Shown: positions 39,958 to 48,096 of the stretch, one piece after another
Numbering within the stretch: position 1 is the stretch's first letter
Layout of the letters: each line of letters begins with the position of its first letter
Source: Duganella sp. BJB480
Lineage (GTDB): Bacteria; Pseudomonadota; Gammaproteobacteria; Burkholderiales; Burkholderiaceae_D
Reading direction: 5' to 3'
Assembly: GCA_003416985.1 (NCBI GenBank)
Contig: QVIN01000002.1
Location: 124,001-188,000 of the forward strand
Length of the DNA: 64,000 bases
Position numbers and translations under genes: made by a program
The notes under the pieces: generated by a model
Told to the model about the DNA's origin: nothing
What the model saw: only the letters and a program-made list of their open reading frames with translations
Databases searched by the model: none

Positions 39958-40047
39958 CCAATCACGGAATGTTCCTGCCATTGGACACTTTGTCCCAGGG
40001 GCCGGGGCATGATCGTGATAAAAATATCAACGCAGGAGACAGAGACC

Positions 40048-41400
40048 ATGGCCACTACGACTACACCAAATGGCGTGCATGTTGGCGCCCAAGAACCATC
40101 TCAGGCCGGTAATGATGCACGCAACATCAATGCACGGGACGACGACCACATCTCACCGGGCGAAATAGCGGTCGGCGTGGTGATCGGCCGCGCATCCGAG
40201 TATTTCGATTTCTTTGTCTACGCGATAGCCTCCGTGCTGGTGTTCCCTTCGCTGCTGTTCCCGTTCGACGGGCGGCTGGAAGGCACCTTGTACGCCTTCA
40301 CCATCTTTTCTTTTGCCTTTATTGCAAGACCGATCGGCACCGTGATCTCGATGGCCATCCAGCGCCGCTACGGGCGCGAGGCCAAGCTGACCGGGGCGCT
40401 GCTGCTGCTCGGCTCCACCACCGCCGGCATCGCCTTCCTGCCCTCGTACGCCGACAACGGCTTCTATTCCATCCTGATCCTGTCGGTGCTGCGCATCGGC
40501 CAGGGCCTGGCGCTGGGCGGCTCGTGGGACGGCTTGCCGTCGCTGCTGGCGCTCAACGCCCCCGAAAACAAGCGCGGCTGGTACGCGATGCTGGGCCAGC
40601 TCGGCGCGCCGGTCGGCTTCTTCATCGCCGCCGGGCTGTTCTGGTACCTGATCGGCAACCTGAGCGACCTGGACTTCATGGACTGGGGCTGGCGCTATCC
40701 GTTCTACGTGGCCTTCGCCATCAACGTGGTGGCGCTGTTCGCCCGCCTGCGCCTGACCTCGACCAGCGAGTACGCCAAGCTGCTGGAAGAGCGTGAGCTG
40801 CAGCCGACCAGCGTGATCGAAATGGCCAGCTCGCAGGGCCGCAACCTGATCATCGGCGCCCTCGCCGCCCTGGCCAGCTACGCGCTGTTCCACCTGGTGA
40901 CGGTGTTCCCGCTGTCGTGGATCACGATCTACTCGCCGCGCTCGGTCACCGGCTTCCTCGGCACGCAGATGGTCGGGGTGGCGCTGATGGCGGTGGGCGT
41001 GGTGGCCTCCGGCGTGATCGCCGACCGCATCGGCCGCCGCCGCACGCTCGGTTCGCTGGCCATCCTGATCGCGGTGTTCAGCGGCTTCGTGCCGACGCTG
41101 CTCAACGGTGGCGAAGGCGCGCAGGATACCTTCATCATGCTGGGCTTCGCGCTGCTGGGCCTGTCGTACGGCCAGGCCGCCGGCGCCGTGACGGCCAACT
41201 TCCCGGCGCAGTACCGCTACACCGGCGCGGCCTTCACGTCCGATTTGGCGTGGCTGGTGGGCGCGGGCTTCGCGCCGCTGGTGGCGCTCGGCGTGTCGTC
41301 GCAGTTCGGGCTGGCGTATGTGGGCTTGTACCTGCTGTCGGGCGCGGTCTGCTCGCTGGCGGCGCTGAGCCTGAACCGCGCGCTGGATATCCGCAACTAA
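40048..41400 (+). CDS. MFS transporter (metabolite:H+ symporter type)
   Basis: A 450-aa inner-membrane transporter with twelve TM segments. The MHS-like features are GRASEYFDFFVYAIASVLVFPSLLFP in TM1, a GQGLALGGSWDGLPSLL stretch in TM4, and VIADRIGRRRTLG between TM8 and TM9. Members import organic acids or related solutes with protons; the substrate is unknown. ATG at 40048 is supported by CAGGAGA at 40032-40038. The first 38 residues are polar and Asn/Asp rich. It is divergent from cyoA and 83 bases before the ketopantoate reductase-like gene. Confidence 0.87.
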   Translation: MATTTTPNGVHVGAQEPSQAGNDARNINARDDDHISPGEIAVGVVIGRASEYFDFFVYAIASVLVFPSLLFPFDGRLEGTLYAFTIFSFAFIARPIGTVISMAIQRRYGREAKLTGALLLLGSTTAGIAFLPSYADNGFYSILILSVLRIGQGLALGGSWDGLPSLLALNAPENKRGWYAMLGQLGAPVGFFIAAGLFWYLIGNLSDLDFMDWGWRYPFYVAFAINVVALFARLRLTSTSEYAKLLEERELQPTSVIEMASSQGRNLIIGALAALASYALFHLVTVFPLSWITIYSPRSVTGFLGTQMVGVALMAVGVVASGVIADRIGRRRTLGSLAILIAVFSGFVPTLLNGGEGAQDTFIMLGFALLGLSYGQAAGAVTANFPAQYRYTGAAFTSDLAWLVGAGFAPLVALGVSSQFGLAYVGLYLLSGAVCSLAALSLNRALDIRN

Positions 41401-41483
41401 TCCACCCGGGCGTCCGGCTGCACCGCCAGCCGGACGCCCTCTCCTGTGGCAAAATAAGCAAACTTTCCCACACGGAGTATCAA

Positions 41484-42473
41484 ATGAAGGTATGCATCGT
41501 CGGCGCCGGCGCCATAGGCGGTTTCATTGGCGCGCGCTTGGCCGCGGCCCAGGCCTGCGACCTGAGCGCGTACGCGCGCGGCGACACGCTCGCCGCGCTG
41601 CGCCAACATGGCTGGCGCCTCCAGCAAGGCGACGTCCTGACCCAAGTCCCCGCCCGCGCCAGCGATAACGCGGCGGAACTGGGCCCGCAAGACGTGGTCA
41701 TCATCGCCGTCAAAGGCCAGGCGCTGGCCGCCGTGGCGCGGCAGATCGCCCCGCTGATCGGCCCACACACCCTGATCCTGCCCGCCATGAACGGCGTCCC
41801 CTGGTGGTTCGGCCACGGCGTGCCGGCCATCGGCGACGAGCCGCTGGCCAGCGTCGACCCCGGCGGCCTGATCGCGTCGGCTTTGCCCTACCGGCAAGTG
41901 CTTGGCTGCGTGGTCCACGCCGCCACCTCGGCCCCCTCGCCCGGCCTGGTCAGCCACAAAATGGGCAATCGCCTGATCATCGGCGAGCCGGCCGGCGGCG
42001 AGTCCGAGCGCGCACAGCAACTCGGTGCGCTACTGCGGCTGGGCGGCTTCGACGTCGAGGTGTCGGCCGACATCCGCCACGACATCTGGTATAAATTATG
42101 GGGAAACATGACCCTGAACCCGGTCTCGGCCATCACCGGCGCGACGGCGGACCGCATCCTGGACGACCAGCTGGTGGCCGAATTCTGCCGCGCGGCGATG
42201 CGCGAGGCGGCCGTCATCGGCGAGCGCATCGGCTGCCATATCGCCGAAACACCCGAGCAGCGCCACCTGGTCACGCGCAAGCTGGGCGCGTTCAAAAGCT
42301 CCATGCTGCAGGACGCCGAGGCCGGCCGCACGCTGGAGCTGGATGCGCTGGTGGCGTCCGTGCGCGAGATCGGCCAGCGCCTGCAACTGGCCACCCCGCA
42401 CATCGACGCCCTGCTGGGCCTGACCCGGCTGTTCGGCCGCGTCCACGGCCTCTACCCGGAAGCCCAGCAATAA
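41484..42473 (+). CDS. 2-dehydropantoate 2-reductase family protein
   Basis: A 329-aa NADPH-dependent reductase of the ketopantoate reductase family. It shows the N-terminal dinucleotide motif VCIVGAGAIGGFIGARL, the ILPAMNGVPWWF segment with the conserved Asn, and the C-terminal domain LWGNMTLNPVSAITGATADRIL with the catalytic Lys (WYKLWGN). PanE makes pantoate for coenzyme A, but several paralogues of this family have other 2-oxo-acid substrates, so the symbol is withheld. A CGGAG ribosome-binding site precedes ATG 41484. It converges with the tiny disordered gene five bases after its stop. Confidence 0.88.
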   Translation: MKVCIVGAGAIGGFIGARLAAAQACDLSAYARGDTLAALRQHGWRLQQGDVLTQVPARASDNAAELGPQDVVIIAVKGQALAAVARQIAPLIGPHTLILPAMNGVPWWFGHGVPAIGDEPLASVDPGGLIASALPYRQVLGCVVHAATSAPSPGLVSHKMGNRLIIGEPAGGESERAQQLGALLRLGGFDVEVSADIRHDIWYKLWGNMTLNPVSAITGATADRILDDQLVAEFCRAAMREAAVIGERIGCHIAETPEQRHLVTRKLGAFKSSMLQDAEAGRTLELDALVASVREIGQRLQLATPHIDALLGLTRLFGRVHGLYPEAQQ

Positions 42474-42477
42474 AGGC

Positions 42478-42669
42478 CTAGCGCTCGTCGCGGTTGCCGC
42501 GTTCATCGCGGCTGCCCGACTGGCGCTGGGCCGGATCGCTGTTTTCCTTGTTCTTCGTATCGCGGCTGGTGTCCACGCTTTGCTGCTGGCTGCCGCCACG
42601 CGTGCCGCTCTGCTGCGAGCCTGGCGTGCCCGACTGCTTGGCTTCATCTGGCTTCTGGCGCTGGGTCAT
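42478..42669 (-). CDS. Small disordered hydrophilic protein (63 aa)
   Basis: A 63-aa protein made almost only of Gln, Ser, Arg, Asp, Gly, Lys and Asn, with no hydrophobic core and a repeated RDERGNRDER end. The good AGGAGA ribosome-binding site (complement of 42675-42680) and the lack of a competing gene make it likely to be expressed. Such hydrophilin-like peptides are often induced by stress or desiccation; here that is only a guess. No family recognised. Confidence 0.55.
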   Translation of the reverse strand: MTQRQKPDEAKQSGTPGSQQSGTRGGSQQQSVDTSRDTKNKENSDPAQRQSGSRDERGNRDER

Positions 42670-42981
42670 GATCGTCTCCTGTCAAAGTTATTGAAGGCCG
42701 GCATCGCCGGCAGCCCATCATCTTCCAGTCAGCCACAGCGTGGTATAGGCGCGCCGCCCACGCCGATGTAAGACCAGGCTGAGTTCCCGGAGAACATACG
42801 GCGTTGCGCAAATGCCTCAATGTTGCAAACGCGGCCATTTCAGTTTCCCCGGCGCTCACTCCGCATGACTCGCACAGCCATGCGTTTGGCTTCCAAAGCC
42901 ACTGCAAAGTCGCCAGTCACTCTGCGGTTTCGCTCTAAGATCGGCTCATTGCAGTAATGACACCGTTTCTGAGAAACCGCT
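42670..42981. other. Intergenic region without a convincing gene
   Basis: About 312 bases between the divergent disordered-protein gene and the acyl-CoA reductase gene. An open frame on the minus strand across 42644-42907 has composition unlike a real protein and no ribosome-binding site. The region should hold both divergent promoters, but I see no confident box. GAGAAA shortly before 42982 is a weak ribosome-binding site for the reductase. Confidence 0.5.
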
Positions 42982-44529
42982 ATGACACCAGCATTGAACG
43001 TCCACGCAGCACTGTCGGGGAAGCGCGTACTGATCACCGGCAGCACCGGCTTCCTCGCCAAGGTCGTGCTGGAGAAACTGATCCGCAGCGTGCCCGACAT
43101 CGCCCGCATCGTGCTGGTGATACGCGGCGGCCGAGGCAAGACCAACGGCGACGCCCGCATCCGCTTCGAGCGCGACATCGCCACCTCCTCCGTGTTCGAC
43201 CGCCTGCGCGCCGAACGCCCGGCCTTCCTGGCCGAATTCTTCGCCGAGCGCATCGAATGCGTGACCGGCGAAGTGACCGCGCCCTGCTTCGGCCTGAAGC
43301 TGACCGAGTTCAACACGCTGGCCCGCCGCGTCGACCTGGTGATCAACGCCGCCGCCAGCGTCAACTTCCGCGAGGCGCTGGACGAGGCGCTGGCCATCAA
43401 CGCGCTGAGCGTGCAGCATATCGCCGAGCTGGCGCGCGCCGCCAACGCGCCGCTGGTGCAGGTATCGACCTGCTACGTCAACGGCTACAACCGGGGCGAC
43501 ATGCTGGAGCAGAACGTCACCCCCGCCCGCGCCGCCATCCCGCGCCACAGCGACGGCCATTATGATTTATACGGTTTACTCCAACACCTGCAGCATCGCG
43601 TGGCCACCGTCAAGGCCGAGACCAGCGATCCCGAACAACTGGCGCGCCGCCTGACGGAACTGGGCATCGCCGAAGCCAACTACCACGGCTGGAACGACAC
43701 CTACACCTTCACCAAATGGATGGGCGAACAGCTGGCGATGCAGGCCATGCGCGGCCGCACACTCACCATCGTGCGCCCGTCCATCATCGAAAGCACCTTG
43801 CAGGAGCCGGCGCCCGGATGGATCGAAGGCGTCAAGGTGGCCGACGCCATCATCCTGGCCTACGCGCGCGGCAAGACCAGCTTCTTCCCGGCCAAGGCCG
43901 ATGAAATCGTCGACATCGTGCCGGCCGACCTGGTGGCCAACAGCATCGTGCTGGCCGCCGCCGAAGCGCTGACCGAACGCGGAGCCACGCGCATCTACCA
44001 GGCCTGCACCGGCTCCGCCAATCCGATCTCGGTCGGGCGCGTGATTGAACTGTTCCAGACCGAATCGCAGCGCAACTGGCGCAACTACGAACGGCTGTTC
44101 TACAACGAACCCAAACATGGCTTCCGCGTCGTCAGCCGCCCGGTATTCCTGTTGATGCTGCGAGCCATGAGCCTCGGCGCAACCGCCTGGAGCGGCGTGC
44201 GCCGCCTGCTGGGCGCGGGCGACTCGCCCAAGCTGGAAGCGTTGCGTACCACGCAGCTGCTGGCATTGACGTTCTCGTTCTACACCGCGCCGCGCTACGT
44301 GTTCCACAACAAATCGCTGATGGCGCTGGCGCAGCGCTTTGGCAGCGAAGACCGCGCACGCTACGGGGTCGACCCGGCCGCCATCGACTGGCCGGACTAC
44401 CTGTGCCGCATCCACATGACGGGCCTGAACCGTTACGCGCTGCGGCCGCGCTCACCCAAGTCGTTGGAAGCGGCGGCAGCGGCGGCGGCGCCCGTGGCGG
44501 AGACGGAAGCAAGACCGGTAAAAATATAA
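42982..44529 (+). CDS. Fatty acyl-CoA reductase (SDR, male-sterility type)
   Basis: A 515-aa NADPH-dependent reductase making fatty alcohol from acyl-CoA or acyl-ACP. The N-terminal Rossmann motif is LITGSTGFLAKVVLEKLIR (from residue 18), the active-site pair is Tyr241/Lys245 in YTFTKWMGE, and a C-terminal FAR_C-like helical domain begins at about 370. The Ala-rich tail is variable. The next gene, 46 bases on, is a wax ester synthase, so the alcohol is probably esterified to wax for storage. The pairing makes the assignment firm; chain length is not predictable. Confidence 0.9.
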   Translation: MTPALNVHAALSGKRVLITGSTGFLAKVVLEKLIRSVPDIARIVLVIRGGRGKTNGDARIRFERDIATSSVFDRLRAERPAFLAEFFAERIECVTGEVTAPCFGLKLTEFNTLARRVDLVINAAASVNFREALDEALAINALSVQHIAELARAANAPLVQVSTCYVNGYNRGDMLEQNVTPARAAIPRHSDGHYDLYGLLQHLQHRVATVKAETSDPEQLARRLTELGIAEANYHGWNDTYTFTKWMGEQLAMQAMRGRTLTIVRPSIIESTLQEPAPGWIEGVKVADAIILAYARGKTSFFPAKADEIVDIVPADLVANSIVLAAAEALTERGATRIYQACTGSANPISVGRVIELFQTESQRNWRNYERLFYNEPKHGFRVVSRPVFLLMLRAMSLGATAWSGVRRLLGAGDSPKLEALRTTQLLALTFSFYTAPRYVFHNKSLMALAQRFGSEDRARYGVDPAAIDWPDYLCRIHMTGLNRYALRPRSPKSLEAAAAAAAPVAETEARPVKI

Positions 44530-44575
44530 GCGGACGCCGGCAAAGATCCGGCGCCGCATGAGGAGACAGCATCAC

Positions 44576-45952
44576 ATGAGCAAACCAACCGCAGCACCGG
44601 CGGCAATGACACGTCGCGACTATGCGTGGCACCGCATGGACACAAACAAGAACCTGATGGTCATCAACAGCATCCTGTTGTTCGAGGGCGCGGTCGACAT
44701 GGAGCGGCTGATATCGACCATCGGCCTGCGCCTGCCCAACTACCCGCGCTTCACGCAGAAAGTGGTGCAGCTGCGCGGACGCCCGCACTGGGTGGAGGAC
44801 GAGCAGTTCAACATCGCCCAGCACATCAAGCTGGAACAGATGTCGCAGGACGTCAGCCGCGAAGAGCTGCAAGCCCACATGACGCGCATCGCCCACCTAC
44901 CGCTGGAGCGCGACCGGCCGATGTGGCACATGACGGTGCTGGACCGCGTCAACGGCGGGCACGCCATCGTGTTCCGCGTCCACCACTGCATCACGGACGG
45001 ATTGGGGCTGGTACACGTGCTCAATCACCTGACCGACGACAACGGCGTACATGGCCGCACGCCCTCGCCGGTCGGCCATCCGCACCGCGCCACGGTGGCG
45101 CACAACGCCGTGTGCTCAGCGGTGGCGCGTGGCGTGTCGTGGCTGAAGATCGCCTTCCACGTGGCGCGGCTGTCGGTGCTGTGGCCCGACGCGCCCAGCC
45201 AATTCAAGGCGCCGATGACCGGCGCCAAACAGCTGGTGTGGCTGCCGCCGCTGGAGATGGACCGCGTGCGCGCCATGTCCAAGCGCATGGGCGTGACCTT
45301 GAACGATGTGTGGGTGGCGGCCGTCTCCGGCGCGCTGCGCCAGTACCTGGGCGAACGCGGACAGCGGCCCGACGGCCGGGCCCTGCGCGCCGCCGTCACC
45401 TTCAACCTGCGCGAGAAGGCCAACGCCTTCCAGCTCGGGAACGAGTTCGGACTGGTGGCGGTGGACCTGCCGACCAATATGGAGGATCCCTGCGCGCGCC
45501 TGCGCCAGTCCAGCGAGCGCATGACCGCCATCAAACGCTCGCACCAGCCGCGCGCCACGATGGCCTTCCTGTCGATCGCCGGCTGCCTGCCGACGGCATT
45601 GCAGCATTTCGCGCTGAACCTGTTCACATCCAAGGGTTCGGTGGTGCTGACCAATATCGAAGGCCCCGGCAGCCGCCGCTACCTGGCCGGCTCGCGCATG
45701 ACGGACCTGATCTGCTGGGTGCCGCAGGCGGGCAAGCTGGGTGTAGGCCTGGCGTTCATCTCGTACGCAGGACAGATCCAACTGGCCCTGTTCGTCGACA
45801 CCGACCTCGTGCCCGATCCGGAACGCCTGATGACGCTGACCTACGAGGCCTTCGAAGAACTGGAGTTAGCCACCCGCACCGCGCTGTCCGAAACTCCCGA
45901 GCAAGCGGTCGATGGACGGCTGGCCGGAGCGCCGTTAGCTCCGGCCCGGTAA
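44576..45952 (+). CDS. Wax ester synthase / diacylglycerol acyltransferase (WS/DGAT)
   Basis: A 458-aa O-acyltransferase joining acyl-CoA to a fatty alcohol (wax ester) or diacylglycerol (triacylglycerol). The catalytic HHxxxDG motif is HHCITDG at residues 136-142, and the C-terminal half has VVLTNIEGPG and SYAGQIQLALFVDTDLVPDPE typical of the family. The start at 44576 follows AGGAGA at 44561-44566; an upstream in-frame ATG at 44558 lies before that site. It acts at the inner membrane to form storage lipid bodies. With the reductase upstream it forms a complete acyl-CoA-to-wax-ester route. Confidence 0.92.
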   Translation: MSKPTAAPAAMTRRDYAWHRMDTNKNLMVINSILLFEGAVDMERLISTIGLRLPNYPRFTQKVVQLRGRPHWVEDEQFNIAQHIKLEQMSQDVSREELQAHMTRIAHLPLERDRPMWHMTVLDRVNGGHAIVFRVHHCITDGLGLVHVLNHLTDDNGVHGRTPSPVGHPHRATVAHNAVCSAVARGVSWLKIAFHVARLSVLWPDAPSQFKAPMTGAKQLVWLPPLEMDRVRAMSKRMGVTLNDVWVAAVSGALRQYLGERGQRPDGRALRAAVTFNLREKANAFQLGNEFGLVAVDLPTNMEDPCARLRQSSERMTAIKRSHQPRATMAFLSIAGCLPTALQHFALNLFTSKGSVVLTNIEGPGSRRYLAGSRMTDLICWVPQAGKLGVGLAFISYAGQIQLALFVDTDLVPDPERLMTLTYEAFEELELATRTALSETPEQAVDGRLAGAPLAPAR

Positions 45953-46063
45953 CACTGAAAAGGCAACCTGCCATGCAGATTCCAGATGCTGGCCTCAAGC
46001 AGCCGGGCTATTGACCGGCGCTTGTCGCCCCGTTGCGGGCGTTCACGGTTCTACAAAGCGGTC

Positions 46064-46120
46064 GCTCAACGAACTAGCTTAGCCGCGCCGTTAGGCGGGG
46101 GCTGCAGCAGCGGGTTAGGT
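46064..46120. other. Weak attC-like site
   Basis: GCTCAAC (46064-46070) and GTTAGGT (46114-46120) fit the RYYYAAC and GTTRRRY core sites of integron attC elements, with an additional GTTAGGC at 46090-46096; the total is 57 bases. It lies directly after the stop of the first islet gene, where a cassette attC would be. The interior lacks clear stem complementarity and no other copies appear between the islet genes, so this is a doubtful call. Confidence 0.15.
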
Positions 46121-46126
46121 TGCCGT

Positions 46127-46600
46127 TCAAAAAATTACTAACACGCATCTACCGTTGTCTATTTCCACAAATGTTAGCACTAAGTTTCCGACAGGGTAGT
46201 GTTCGGCCTGCACTTCGATTTCTACCGTCGGCTGTTGGTGCGATGTCGTCAGATTTCCAGCCTCGGAAACGGATGCAACAGAAACCAGTCTTGGGGTGGA
46301 GAGCAGACCGAGAGATTTCATGGCGCTCAGGCTTCCGGGACCGCCCTTTTCTGACAATGCACCGCAAACCAAGTGGTTCCATGTCTCTGCATCATCGTTC
46401 TGATAGGCGTCAACAAGCCGATAGGACTTGTCGAGAAGGACCTCCGCCCCTGGCGGAACGAGCGGGCGGCCATCAGCTGCAACAGCTTGGCCTGAAGTTT
46501 CGTACGTTTTTTTGTCTGTAAGATCGTCGTGACGACACCGTGCCGCAACACTGGTTGTAAGCAGGATCGTAAGAGATGCAAGTATCATCCAAAACCGCAT
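46127..46600 (-). CDS. Exported hypothetical protein (157 aa)
   Basis: A 157-aa protein with a signal peptide (MILASLTILLTTSVAARC). The mature part contains VAADGRPLVPPGAEVLLDKSY and two further Cys; no family recognised. It directly follows the LprI-like gene (that stop codon touches this ATG), so the two are one transcript. Base composition is visibly lower in GC than the flanking wax ester and phosphate genes, suggesting horizontal origin. Confidence 0.6.
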   Translation of the reverse strand: MRFWMILASLTILLTTSVAARCRHDDLTDKKTYETSGQAVAADGRPLVPPGAEVLLDKSYRLVDAYQNDDAETWNHLVCGALSEKGGPGSLSAMKSLGLLSTPRLVSVASVSEAGNLTTSHQQPTVEIEVQAEHYPVGNLVLTFVEIDNGRCVLVIF

Positions 46601-46876
46601 TTATATGTTCCTTCTCCCGATGGCCTTTATCTTTGATTTAAACGTCCGTTTTTTTGTGGCGGGGCCGTTGTCCTGATAAGAATCAAGCTGCTTAAGCACC
46701 GCTTGATAGGCAGCGTTAAGTTGCCGGTCTTTTGCCGAAAATTTTTCCTGAGCACAGGCCCTCGCATCAATGGTATTACCGGGCGCCTCGCACGGGTCTT
46801 TACTCTGCGCGAAAGCGAGCATAGGAAGCAAAGAAATCAAGCATATCAGTTGATGCGGAAGCGATAATTTAGTCAT
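46601..46876 (-). CDS. Short LprI-like (lysozyme inhibitor family) exported protein, probably truncated
   Basis: A 91-aa exported protein. The signal peptide ends at LAFA; then CEAPGNTIDARACAQEKFSAKDRQLNAAYQAVLKQLD matches the first half of the LprI/DUF1311 domain in outline. The expected second half, with Trp and an RD..C motif, is missing; instead the frame ends in a basic tail (KKRTFKSKIKAIGRRNI). It may be a natural short version or the result of a frameshift. The domain is linked to lysozyme inhibition in the periplasm. Low GC like its neighbours. Confidence 0.62.
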   Translation of the reverse strand: MTKLSLPHQLICLISLLPMLAFAQSKDPCEAPGNTIDARACAQEKFSAKDRQLNAAYQAVLKQLDSYQDNGPATKKRTFKSKIKAIGRRNI

Positions 46877-46955
46877 GCATTACCTTGGTATTCATTTGGC
46901 TCTTTGAATGACCGTCAGCCAGTGGTCGCCAACCGCATCAACCACGAAGAATAAC

Positions 46956-47435
46956 TCAATTGGCGGGATCAACAGCCCAACCGTGACTGGCGAGCCAACC
47001 CACTTCGGCAAATCCGGAAGGAACAATATCCACTTCTTGAAGCCCGTAAAGTGCATGCCAGTCCAGTTTCATGCCTTTGAGCGTGACGTTGCAAACGTTA
47101 AATTGCACGCCTGCGGCACGGGCGGCGTCAATCGTTTCCCTGATCTTTGGATCCATCGGTTGCGATAACAACTTAACGCCTGCACCGTACAACACAATCC
47201 TCGCCTTCATGCTCCCACCCAATCCAGCGGTTGCCGTTACCCCGTTGCCGACGTTGCGCAAACGGAATTGCCAAACTGCTGGATCGTCGCTGGTAATTGG
47301 CACGACCACCTTGACCTCGCCATACGGCGCATGCTGGATATTGGGCGCGACATATTCAGCGCGGGCTGGATTGGTGAGCACAATCGAAACGAAAGTGGCA
47401 AACAGAATATGGCCCAACGTAATATGATTTTTCAA
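46956..47435 (-). CDS. Periplasmic DsrE/F-like protein
   Basis: A 159-aa exported protein (signal peptide to about residue 26, ARA). The mature part follows the DsrE fold as seen in exported versions: KVVVPITSDDPAVWQFRLRNVGN, ARIVLYGAGVKLLSQP, AARAAGVQFNVCNVTLKGMKLDW and VPSGFAEVGWLASHGWA. The single Cys in FNVCNVTL is in the position of the sulphur-carrying Cys of DsrE proteins. A role in periplasmic sulphur chemistry is possible but unproven. It belongs to the low-GC islet. Confidence 0.72.
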   Translation of the reverse strand: MKNHITLGHILFATFVSIVLTNPARAEYVAPNIQHAPYGEVKVVVPITSDDPAVWQFRLRNVGNGVTATAGLGGSMKARIVLYGAGVKLLSQPMDPKIRETIDAARAAGVQFNVCNVTLKGMKLDWHALYGLQEVDIVPSGFAEVGWLASHGWAVDPAN

Positions 47436-47502
47436 TTAGGTACTCCAGATTGAGTTTCAACGTGAACAGGCAATCGACGCTACCACGCCGCATTAATTTC
47501 GA

Positions 47503-47916
47503 CTAAAAGCAACTTCTCTCGACCATATTTGGCTTGTGGACCTCGATTATTATGTTGTCTGACGTCCTGAATTTGAAGTCTATGAAGCGCCTCTGCGGGC
47601 ACAAAAGCTCGAAACTTGCGTTGGAGCAGGACTGGGCCGTTACGGGTACCGCAATACCATTGTCCATCAGCGTTCTGTCAGCATACGGTTTGTCACACGA
47701 ATAGCCGGCGGCTTCGATCTTTCGGACTGCCGCTGCCTGGTCCATCCCCATCGGGTTGAGCTGGGCATATTCCTTCTTATAGGTAGCCATACTCACTCGC
47801 GTGATGGAACATCCACCAAGTGTCCCCATCGCTATGAGTGCACCAGAAATTATAAGGTATCGGTACAAGGTCCCCGCAGCCTTGGCGCGAAAGGTGAAGA
47901 TTGCCGGGATTGGCAT
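47503..47916 (-). CDS. Putative lipoprotein (137 aa)
   Basis: A 137-aa protein with a hydrophobic segment followed by a lipobox (MGTLGGCS, acylated Cys at about residue 36), so an outer- or inner-membrane lipoprotein. The N-terminal extension before the signal suggests that the true start may be an internal codon. The remainder has QAAAVRKIEAAGYSCDKPY and pairs of Cys that could form disulphides. No family recognised. Lower GC than the flanks. Confidence 0.55.
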   Translation of the reverse strand: MPIPAIFTFRAKAAGTLYRYLIISGALIAMGTLGGCSITRVSMATYKKEYAQLNPMGMDQAAAVRKIEAAGYSCDKPYADRTLMDNGIAVPVTAQSCSNASFELLCPQRRFIDFKFRTSDNIIIEVHKPNMVERSCF

Positions 47917-48030
47917 GTTTGGGCTCCAAGCAGAAGCGTGTTAGCGCGGGATTCCATTCTACATGTTTCTTTTTGGAAAATATTCACCAACTGTCACGAA
48001 CCTGCCAAGCATCCGCGCAGCTCTTCGCTG

Positions 48031-48064
48031 TCGTCATACCTCTGTCATATTCGACAAGTACATT
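48031..48064 (+). promoter_or_regulatory. Pho box with PhoB-type promoter
   Basis: Two 11-base repeats, TCGTCATACCT (48031-48041) and CTGTCATATTC (48042-48052), match the PhoB repeat CTGTCAT at 11-base spacing. Six bases later lies TACATT (48059-48064) as -10, the same spacing as in classical PhoB promoters that lack a -35. It sits 32 bases before the phosphate transporter ATG. Confidence 0.8.
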
Positions 48065-48096
48065 CAGTTACCACTTTTATACTGGAGCTGAATGGC

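Noticed and set aside
42644..42907. 87-residue frame on the minus strand in the intergenic region
   Set aside because: No ribosome-binding site and overlaps the start of the disordered-protein gene; composition is random-like.
46064..46120. Integron cassette array
   Set aside because: Only one weak attC-like match; no internal stem complementarity, no repeats between the other islet genes and no integrase gene. Kept only as a low-confidence feature.
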